A stretch of DNA of 64,000 nt, from NCBI RefSeq assembly GCF_900155945.1, contig NZ_FTMN01000004.1, positions 186,001-250,000 of the forward strand, read 5' to 3'. The notes beneath the pieces were generated by a model. The model saw only the letters and a program-made list of their open reading frames with translations. It had not been told where the DNA came from and searched no databases. The position numbers and the translations under genes are program-made. Shown here in pieces: positions 57,981 to 64,000 of this stretch (the first letter of the stretch is position 1; every line of letters begins with the position of its first letter). Source of the stretch: Marinobacterium stanieri. Its GTDB lineage: Bacteria; Pseudomonadota; Gammaproteobacteria; Pseudomonadales; Balneatricaceae.

Positions 57981-58127
57981 GGGAGCCTTTTACCTTGAAA
58001 CTGTTTTTTGACTTGGATCAACACATTGTATCTAAAAAGCAACATGCTTAACACGCTAACGATTAATAGATTAAGTAATACAAGCCGCTCTTAGTACTGT
58101 TTTTAACTACCGGCTAGCCATACGCAT

Positions 58128-58176
58128 AAAAAACCCTCCTGCCCCTCTGCCACGCATGGCAAAGAGGTCGGAGGGT
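58128..58176 (-). terminator. Strong intrinsic terminator between the tandem chemoreceptor genes
   Basis: Minus strand: outer arms ACCCTCC/GGAGGGT plus inner arms CCTCTTTGCCA and TGGCAGAGG with a 4-base loop, then TTTTTT. The outer arm and T-tract are the same as in the terminator of the downstream receptor, so terminator and gene were duplicated together. Confidence 0.85.
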
Positions 58177-58196
58177 CCATATCCAGTCTGAAACGA

Positions 58197-59876
58197 TCAG
58201 GTTTTGAAGCGTGACACCAACTGGTTCAAATGTTGTTCCAGTTCGCTCATGCTGGTCGCTGTGCCCGCCAGCTCTTCCGCATTCTGCGTAGCCTGGTCCG
58301 CAATATCGGCAATTTGCTGAACGCTCTTGCTGATCTCATCCGCCACGGCTGTCTGCTCCTCAGCAGCACTGGCGATCTGGGTATTCATTTCGGTGATGGT
58401 ACTGACCGAGTGCGTAATCTGCTGCAAAGACCCACGTGCATCATCGGCACGTTCAATGGTCTCACGGCTCTGGCTTTGTGAGCTCTCCATCTCACGAACC
58501 GCCTTCTGGGCACCCGACTGAAGCCCTTCAATCATGCGCTGAATTTCATCCGTGCTCTGCTGAGTACGGTTGGCCAGCGTACGCACCTCATCGGCCACCA
58601 CCGAGAAACCGCGGCCCTGTTCACCGGCACGAGCCGCTTCGATCGCCGCATTGAGTGCCAGCAGGTTTGTCTGCTCGGCAATCTCACGAATCACATTCAC
58701 CACCGTGCCGATCTGGTCCACATCGGTATCCAGGGAACCAACCACTTCGGCAGAACGGTTGACGTCATCCACCAGGCGGTTGATGGAATCGATGGTCTGT
58801 TCAACTACACCCTGACCGTTTACGGATTCACTATCGGCTTCACGGGCCGCTTCAGCCGCCTGGGCCGCGCTGCCGGCCACCTGCTGTACTGCAGCCGCCA
58901 TTTCATGAATTGCGGCCGCAGCCTGGGATGTTTCACCTTTCTGGGTATGGGCATCCTGATGGGCACGGGTCACAACACTGCGCATGGACTCCGTCGATTG
59001 CCCCAGCGACTGAATACCCCGCTGAACTTCCACGATCAGCTGCTGGATCTTTTCCACAAACTGGTTGAAGTTGGCTGCCACATCACCCACTTCATCGCGT
59101 GTTTCCACCGGCAGGCGCTGGGTCAGGTCACCATCACCCTCGGAGATATCCTTGAGTGCGTCAGCGGTCTGTTTGAGTGGGCGCACAATACGCTGCGAGA
59201 GCCAGACACATACCAGTGCAACAACCACAATCAAGCCCAGGGAAGAAATCGCAATCAGCACCAGTGTGCTGTTCATGCTGGCCCTTAGTTCGACTTCCTT
59301 CTCCGCCACCTTGGCATCGATATCATCGATATAAAAACCGGTACCCACCATCCAGTCGAACTCAGGCAACATCATGGCGTAGCTCAGCTTGGGTGCTTCA
59401 CCACCACCAGGCTTGGCCCAAACATATTCGACATAGCCATCACCGCTTCTGGCAGCACTCACCAGTGCTGTTACCACACGCACGCCGTTGGGGTCGGTCA
59501 CACCACTCATGTCAGTGCCATTAAGTTTAGGGTTGGCACCATGGGCCATATTTATGCCCTGAGGGTTGTACGCAAAGATGTAGCCATCAGGGCCAAATTT
59601 CATCGCATTCAAAATCGCGGCAGCACGTGCCTTGCGTTCATCCTCGGATAGACCCGGCGCCTTCAGTGCCGGTGTCAGGGCGGTGATGGATTGCTCCACG
59701 TAGTTTTTCAGCTCGAGCTGTTTGGCGGCCATCATGTCCTGACGGATTTTTTGGACTTCCTCGTCCCCCATTGCCAGCATCTCGGAACGAACTATCAGCA
59801 TGACTGCCGTCACCACTATGAGCAGAGGCACAAGTGACAACAGCAGCAGCTTGGGGGTTAGTCTAAGTCCGGACAT
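58197..59876 (-). CDS. Methyl-accepting chemotaxis protein with a single Cache domain (copy 1)
   Basis: 559 residues, same architecture as the next receptor: helix 1, Cache_2 sensor ([20 protein letters not shown] and [16 protein letters not shown]), helix 2, HAMP, and signalling domain with [21 protein letters not shown]. Compared with its neighbour the sensor differs at many positions, including the segment after the first helix pair, which suggests a different ligand. A sigma-28-like promoter lies upstream. No che genes are in the window. Confidence 0.95.
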   Translation of the reverse strand: MSGLRLTPKLLLLSLVPLLIVVTAVMLIVRSEMLAMGDEEVQKIRQDMMAAKQLELKNYVEQSITALTPALKAPGLSEDERKARAAAILNAMKFGPDGYIFAYNPQGINMAHGANPKLNGTDMSGVTDPNGVRVVTALVSAARSGDGYVEYVWAKPGGGEAPKLSYAMMLPEFDWMVGTGFYIDDIDAKVAEKEVELRASMNSTLVLIAISSLGLIVVVALVCVWLSQRIVRPLKQTADALKDISEGDGDLTQRLPVETRDEVGDVAANFNQFVEKIQQLIVEVQRGIQSLGQSTESMRSVVTRAHQDAHTQKGETSQAAAAIHEMAAAVQQVAGSAAQAAEAAREADSESVNGQGVVEQTIDSINRLVDDVNRSAEVVGSLDTDVDQIGTVVNVIREIAEQTNLLALNAAIEAARAGEQGRGFSVVADEVRTLANRTQQSTDEIQRMIEGLQSGAQKAVREMESSQSQSRETIERADDARGSLQQITHSVSTITEMNTQIASAAEEQTAVADEISKSVQQIADIADQATQNAEELAGTATSMSELEQHLNQLVSRFKT

Positions 59877-59912
59877 CTGAGTACCTTTCTTACAGTAAGG
59901 AGAGTGTTTCGA

Positions 59913-59939
59913 TTATAGCCAACACTTGTGGGGTTTTTA
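59913..59939 (-). promoter_or_regulatory. Candidate sigma-28 promoter of the first chemoreceptor
   Basis: Minus strand TAAA (59936-59939), 15 bases, then GGCTATAA (59913-59920), six of eight matches to the GCCGATAA -10 of flagellar sigma-28. It also contains TATAAT, so a sigma-70 promoter with a poor -35 is the alternative. The rest of the 307-base gap 59877-60183 holds only REP sequence. Confidence 0.45.
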
Positions 59940-60120
59940 ATATTAGCAGCCGCTTTAATACACTTGTTTCAATCGATTGGGCGCAGTTGGCAAGAACCGC
60001 TCTCATTACCGTGAAAACCGGGTACGGCATCGCCCTTTGAGTGAGGGAAAATCAGTGAGGCTGGGGGGGAGCGAGTGAAAGAGACAGTAATTAAAAGACG
60101 GACAGCTGCAGTGTCGTAGA

Positions 60121-60174
60121 TTCGCTCGCGGAGCGAGCTCCCACAATATCCAGGCGGGAGCACACTCAGCGACG
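60121..60174. repeat. REP pair downstream of phbB
   Basis: Intact REP 60121-60145 (core GCTCGCGGAGCGAGC) and a decayed inverted copy at about 60153-60174, just past the phbB stop. Placed where it could stabilise the 3' end of the phbB mRNA. Confidence 0.75.
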
Positions 60175-60183
60175 GGGGGATGG

Positions 60184-60933
60184 TTAGAACATGTGCAGGC
60201 CGCCGTTGATGGAGAAGTCGGCGCCGGTGATATAGGAGGATTCTTCTTCCGCCAGGAAGGTTACGATACGGCCGATTTCATCCGGCTCGCCCAAACGTCC
60301 AACCGGAATCGACTTGGCGATTTTCTCCAGAACCGAGTCATCGATCTTGGCAACCATCGGGGTCAGAACATAGCCCGGTGATACGGTATTAACGGTAACA
60401 CCCTTGGCTGCGACTTCCTGCGCCAGTGCTTTGGTGAAACCATGGATACCGGCTTTGGCAGCCGAATAGTTGGTCTGGCCGAACTGGCCTTTCTGAGCAT
60501 TAACAGAGGAGATGTTAATGATGCGACCGAAACCGCCTTCGATCATCGGATTGATGACCATACGGGTCATGTGGAACATGGAATCCAGGTTAGCGGTGAG
60601 GACTTCGTCCCACTGCTCCCAACTCATCTTCTTGAACTGACCGTCACGGGTAATACCCGCGTTATTTACCAGTACATCAATATTCTGGCCCGTCAGCTCC
60701 TTGACGGTGGCGATGCAGGCTTCACAGGATTCAGCGTTGGTTACATCACCATAGGCTACGTCAATTTCGTACCCTGCTTCACGCTGTTTTTCCTGCCAGG
60801 CCTTGGCCTTGTCATGATTGCCACCGCTGTTATAGCCGGCAACTACATGAAAACCGGCATCAACCAGTTTGCGACAGATAGCTTCACCCAGGCCACCGGT
60901 ACCACCGGTCACCAATGCGACTCGTTTGCTCAT
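60184..60933 (-). CDS. phbB: Acetoacetyl-CoA reductase (PhbB)
   Basis: 249 residues from ATG 60931-60933 (MSKRVALVTGG); the longer frame to 60972 is unlikely. SDR motifs TGGTGGLGEAI, NNAGITRDG, NISSVNAQKGQFGQTNYSAAKAG and the ending GADFSINGGLHMF, the last typical of PhbB. NADPH-dependent reduction of acetoacetyl-CoA to (R)-3-hydroxybutyryl-CoA for polyhydroxybutyrate. phbA and phbC are not next to it. It follows the MATE gene by 174 bases. Confidence 0.95.
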   Translation of the reverse strand: MSKRVALVTGGTGGLGEAICRKLVDAGFHVVAGYNSGGNHDKAKAWQEKQREAGYEIDVAYGDVTNAESCEACIATVKELTGQNIDVLVNNAGITRDGQFKKMSWEQWDEVLTANLDSMFHMTRMVINPMIEGGFGRIINISSVNAQKGQFGQTNYSAAKAGIHGFTKALAQEVAAKGVTVNTVSPGYVLTPMVAKIDDSVLEKIAKSIPVGRLGEPDEIGRIVTFLAEEESSYITGADFSINGGLHMF

Positions 60934-61107
60934 ATCTTGCATCCCTTTACACGTTCTAATTGTCAGCCCCACTCAGATGAGTGCAGCCGTCTAGCGATGT
61001 ACAAAGTGCTTATTATGATGTCGTTACCAATGTAACTTCTTCGAGCATAGCCCATTAAGGATTTCAGTAGTATTACTTAGATATACCTGAGATAGCCATA
61101 CCCTTTA

Positions 61108-62466
61108 TCAGGATATTTTGACTTTTTTCTGCGACAGCTTATTTAGATACCCACGAATCCAGACGCTTGCCATCAGTGCGGTCAGTGCGTTGGCGATCAC
61201 GAGCGCGATAAACATGCCTTTAAGGTCGTACAAATAGTTGCCCAGCCAAGCCAGGGGGACATAGAGAATGAACAGCCGGAACAGGCTGATACGCATCGCC
61301 CGCATGGGCTGATGCAGGGCATTGAAGGAAGACGCACTTAGGAAGGTTGTGGCCTGAAAACCAAAGCCCGCAGGCACGATGACCAGCCACAGCTGCAACC
61401 AGTGCGCCACGTTTTCATCATCACTGAAAAGGCGTGATACCGGCCCCGAGATCGCCACCAGCAGTGCAAAAATAACCAGCTGCCACACCAGTGCAAAACG
61501 CACCGCACCACGATAGGCAGCCCCCACCCGCGCCAGCTTTTGCGCTCCGAGGTTCTGACTGATAAAGGGTGGCAGTGTCATGGACAGTGCCAGACACACC
61601 AGCAGCGACAGTGATTCTATCCGCGCACCGGCGCCAAACGCGGCCACCGCTTCAGCGCCGTGTACCGCGACCATCGCCGTCAAAATGCCGTTCGCCAGCG
61701 GCGTCATCATATTGGAGAGAGCCGCCGGCAGACTGATCGACAGAACCTTGCGCCAGTTATCCAGCAATCGCCCCAATTGAGGCCGCTGCAGCATCAACAT
61801 GCCCTTGCGGTGGTACAGCAGATGCAAAGCGATCAAGGTGGTGGTCGCCCAGGCGATCACACTGGCAATCGCCGCGCCCTGAATACCCAGAGCCGGCACC
61901 GGCCCCCAACCGAAAATCAGCAGGGGGTCCAGCAGGATATTGAGTAGAGAAGAGATCAGCATAATGGTCGCCGACAGGCGCGTATCCCCTGATGCCCGGA
62001 AGGTGCTGTTACACACCATATTCAGCACCAGAAAGACGGACCCGGCGAACCAGATCTGCATATAAGCATCTATCAGGGGCATTAACTCGGGGGCCGCGCC
62101 CATTAAGCGAAACACCGGATCTGTCAGGAACTGCCCGGCAACCCCGACCACTGCCATCAATAGCACCGTCAACAGCAGGTTATCCGTTGCCAGTCGTGCC
62201 GCCCCTTCGGTACTGCCACTGCCGATCAGGCGCGCCAGCGTGGCCGAAGTACCAATCCCCAGTCCGATCGCCAGGCTCACCACCGAGAAAGACACCGGAA
62301 AGGTAAACGCCAGCGCCGCCATGGGCTCAGTGCCCAGCTGTGCCACAAACCAGATATCCGCCAGGTTGAACAGCATCAGGCTGACAATTCCCAACATCAT
62401 CGGGATTGTCATACGCACCAGAGTCGGGCGGATGGGGGAATTAAGCAGGTCAGGCCGACGGGACAT
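61108..62466 (-). CDS. MATE family efflux transporter
   Basis: 452 residues, 12 membrane helices, NorM/DinF-like MatE repeats: MTIPMMLGIVSLMLFNLADIWFVAQLG in the first half and SISLPAALSNMMTPLANGILTAMVAVHG in the second (in parts). Likely Na+ or H+ coupled drug or metabolite export. Divergent from the old yellow enzyme gene across 177 bases that hold a perfect palindrome, so the two may be co-regulated. Confidence 0.93.
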   Translation of the reverse strand: MSRRPDLLNSPIRPTLVRMTIPMMLGIVSLMLFNLADIWFVAQLGTEPMAALAFTFPVSFSVVSLAIGLGIGTSATLARLIGSGSTEGAARLATDNLLLTVLLMAVVGVAGQFLTDPVFRLMGAAPELMPLIDAYMQIWFAGSVFLVLNMVCNSTFRASGDTRLSATIMLISSLLNILLDPLLIFGWGPVPALGIQGAAIASVIAWATTTLIALHLLYHRKGMLMLQRPQLGRLLDNWRKVLSISLPAALSNMMTPLANGILTAMVAVHGAEAVAAFGAGARIESLSLLVCLALSMTLPPFISQNLGAQKLARVGAAYRGAVRFALVWQLVIFALLVAISGPVSRLFSDDENVAHWLQLWLVIVPAGFGFQATTFLSASSFNALHQPMRAMRISLFRLFILYVPLAWLGNYLYDLKGMFIALVIANALTALMASVWIRGYLNKLSQKKVKIS

Positions 62467-62606
62467 GAAGCTCCTAAAAGGCGATTATATAGACTGACAG
62501 AAAGGCACAAGAGTGTAACAGAAAAGTACCAACCGAAACGGGCCGGACGCTGTATTCCTGTCGAACGCAAAGTTGCGACTTGAAATACCGCACCGGCACC
62601 CACATG

Positions 62607-62621
62607 ATGTGTAATACACAT
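62607..62621. promoter_or_regulatory. Palindromic operator candidate in the MATE/OYE divergent region
   Basis: ATGTGTAATACACAT: seven-base perfect arms around one central base, 23 bases upstream of the old yellow enzyme ATG. Shape and position fit a repressor site of a dimeric regulator; no regulator gene is adjacent in the window. Confidence 0.5.
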
Positions 62622-62643
62622 TACAATTACTATGGAGCGTCCG

Positions 62644-63696
62644 ATGCCAACCCTGTTCGATTCCCTGCAGGCCGGTGCCCTGCAACTGCGTAACCGTATC
62701 GTTATGGCCCCGCTGACCCGCTGCCGTGCCGAGGCCGACCGAGTGCCGGGGGACCTGATGGTGGAGTACTATCGCCAGCGCGCCAACGCCGGCCTGATCA
62801 TCTCCGAAGCCACATCCATCATGCCCATGGCGGTGGGTTATCCGGATACACCAGGAATCTGGTCAGACGCTCAAGTTGAAGGCTGGAAGAAGGTGACCGA
62901 TGCGGTCCATGCAGAAGGGGGTCTGATCGTGCTGCAGCTCTGGCATGTGGGCCGTATCTCCCATCCCAGCTACCTGGATGGCGAAACACCGGTCGCACCC
63001 AGCGCTATCAAGCCGGATGGCCATGTCAGCCTGATCCGTCCGAAAACACCCTATGTCACCCCGCGTGCATTGGAAACCGACGAGATTCCCGCCATTGTCG
63101 AGGCCTACCGCCAAGGTGCCGAGAATGCCAAGGCCGCAGGCTTTGATGGTGTCGAAATCCACGGTGCCAACGGCTACCTGCTGGAGCAGTTCTTGCTGGA
63201 TGGCACTAATACACGTACAGACCAGTACGGCGGCTCACTGGAAAACCGTGCCCGCCTGATGCTGGATGTGACCGATGCTGTGGTCTCTGTCTGGGGGGCT
63301 GATCGCGTAGGTATGCACCTGTCGCCCCGTGCCGATGCCCACTCCGTCAGCTGCAGCAACCGTCAGGAAACCTATGGTTACGTTGCCGAAGAGCTGGGCA
63401 AACGCGGACTGGCCTTCATCTGCACCCGCGAGCATGTTGCCGACGACAGCATCAGCCCGATGCTGAAAGAGAAATTTGGTGGCGCCTATATCGCCAACGA
63501 GGCTTTCACGGCCGAGTCTTCACAGGCCTATGTGGAAGAAGGCAAGGCCGACGCCGTAGCCTTTGGCAAACCCTACATCGCCAACCCGGACTTGGCATTG
63601 CGCATTGAGAAAGGTGCGGACTGGAACGAACAGGACCCAAGCACCTTCTATGCCTCCTCACCGGAAGGCTACACCGACTATCCGACCATGGATTAA
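62644..63696 (+). CDS. nemA: Old yellow enzyme-family alkene reductase
   Basis: 350 residues from ATG 62644, with GGAG six bases upstream; the ATG at 62632 overlaps that ribosome site. FMN-dependent barrel: LRNRIVMAPLTRCRA, ISEATSIMPMAVGYPDTPGIWS, LQLWHVGRISHPSY, then VEIHGANGYLLEQFLLDGTNTRTDQYGGSLENRARL (conserved HGANGYL block). It would reduce activated C=C or nitro groups with NAD(P)H. It is close to NemA/XenB enzymes; the symbol is by similarity of type. Confidence 0.92.
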   Translation: MPTLFDSLQAGALQLRNRIVMAPLTRCRAEADRVPGDLMVEYYRQRANAGLIISEATSIMPMAVGYPDTPGIWSDAQVEGWKKVTDAVHAEGGLIVLQLWHVGRISHPSYLDGETPVAPSAIKPDGHVSLIRPKTPYVTPRALETDEIPAIVEAYRQGAENAKAAGFDGVEIHGANGYLLEQFLLDGTNTRTDQYGGSLENRARLMLDVTDAVVSVWGADRVGMHLSPRADAHSVSCSNRQETYGYVAEELGKRGLAFICTREHVADDSISPMLKEKFGGAYIANEAFTAESSQAYVEEGKADAVAFGKPYIANPDLALRIEKGADWNEQDPSTFYASSPEGYTDYPTMD

Positions 63697-63704
63697 CCTG
63701 AAAA

Positions 63705-63734
63705 GCCCCCGCCTTCAGTCATGAAGACGGGGGC
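63705..63734. terminator. Bidirectional hairpin between OYE and amidase genes
   Basis: Arms GCCCCCGCCTTCA (63705-63717) and TGAAGACGGGGGC (63722-63734), one mismatch, 4-base loop. AAAA on the left gives a T-tract for the leftward amidase transcript, and the hairpin also follows the OYE stop by eight bases. Confidence 0.75.
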
Positions 63735-63768
63735 CTGACATTCTGCAGTCAATTAGTAACAGTCGCCC

Positions 63769-64000
63769 TCAGGCCGCAGAACCCATTAACTTTTCCAGCC
63801 AGCCGGCATAGCCCAACAGGGTGTCGTCGCTCTGACGCCGGCCGATCAACTGAACGCCCAGCGGCAAGCCCTGCTCGTCCTCCAGCCCCGGCACATTCAC
63901 CACCGGCAAGCCCATCGCCTGCCAGGGTCGACTCATATGCGGCGCTCCTGTCTTGCCATGGCCCTCGGGTGCAACTCCCGGTGCGGCAGGAGCCAGAATC
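63769..64000 (-). CDS. C-terminal end of an amidase-signature-family protein, partial
   Basis: The minus strand from the window edge reads in frame to TGA 63769-63771, giving 77 residues with MSRPWQAMGLPVVNVPG and GLPLGVQLIGRRQSDDTLLG. These match the conserved end of amidase-signature (GatA/AtzF/amidase) proteins, where NxxGxPxxxxPxGxxxxGxPxGxQ(L/V)xG is typical. The Ser-Ser-Lys catalytic residues lie outside the window, so substrate is unknown. The gene begins beyond 64000. Confidence 0.8.
   Translation of the reverse strand, partial: ILAPAAPGVAPEGHGKTGAPHMSRPWQAMGLPVVNVPGLEDEQGLPLGVQLIGRRQSDDTLLGYAGWLEKLMGSAA

Overview
The window reads as a chromosomal segment of a gammaproteobacterium, most like a marine member of the Oceanospirillales/Pseudomonadales. 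The grounds are a Pseudomonas-type type IV pilus locus (fimU-pilV-pilW-pilX-pilY1-pilY2-pilE and pilA/pilB-pilC-pilD-coaE-yacG), a wbp-type surface-glycan cluster, RfaH, a PHB-type acetoacetyl-CoA reductase, and many Pseudomonas-like REP palindromes. The genus cannot be fixed from the sequence alone. No rRNA, tRNA, CRISPR array or insertion sequence was seen.

Layout. 0-3.6 kb: end of a GGDEF protein, then gcvP carrying an in-frame REP pair, then a REP cluster. 3.6-22.9 kb: one long leftward run of 17 genes. It starts with a beta-CASP metallo-beta-lactamase gene, whose leader carries an exact copy of the 12-base ops element, and continues through wbpA-wbpB-wbpD-wbpE, an AT-rich cassette (epimerase, aminotransferase, acyltransferase, glycosyltransferase, Wzx flippase), wbpI, a second glycosyltransferase, a WbpV-like reductase, a small phosphoglycosyl transferase, an ElyC-like protein, WbpM and a Sel1/SPOR protein. 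The ops-binding regulator rfaH is divergent, next to the operon head. 23.6-29.3 kb: housekeeping genes (mgtE, DUF1285, MTHFR-like, aspartic protease, SUI1, dgt). 29.3-43.7 kb: type IV pilus biogenesis, with an O-oligosaccharyltransferase-like Wzy_C protein directly downstream of two tandem pilin genes. 43.9-56.2 kb: an ECF sigma/ChrR photooxidative-stress regulon, with rpoE-chrR-DUF523-phrB leftward, an FAD protein-DUF1365-cfa-MFS-DUF3833 operon rightward, and probably the DUF3108-SDR-SnoaL operon. 53.1-59.9 kb also holds a CZB chemoreceptor and two tandem, near-duplicate chemoreceptors. 60.2-64 kb: phbB, a MATE pump, an old yellow enzyme and the end of an amidase gene.

How it may fit together (inference). 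The wbp genes supply all five steps from UDP-GlcNAc to UDP-2,3-diacetamido-mannuronate. WbpM plus the WbpV-like reductase would supply a UDP-QuiNAc starter for the phosphoglycosyl transferase. Wzx would flip the product. No Wzy, Wzz or WaaL gene is in the cluster, and the only Wzy_C protein in the window sits beside the pilins, so lipid-linked glycan made here may be attached to pilin. RfaH acting at ops would keep transcription going through the 19-kb operon.

The observations most worth a second look are: the rfaH/ops pair heading a beta-CASP-plus-glycan operon; REP elements kept as in-frame insertions in three proteins; matching ECF promoters facing each other between rpoE and the FAD-protein operon; and a chemoreceptor terminator whose 3' arm doubles as the ribosome binding site of the next gene.
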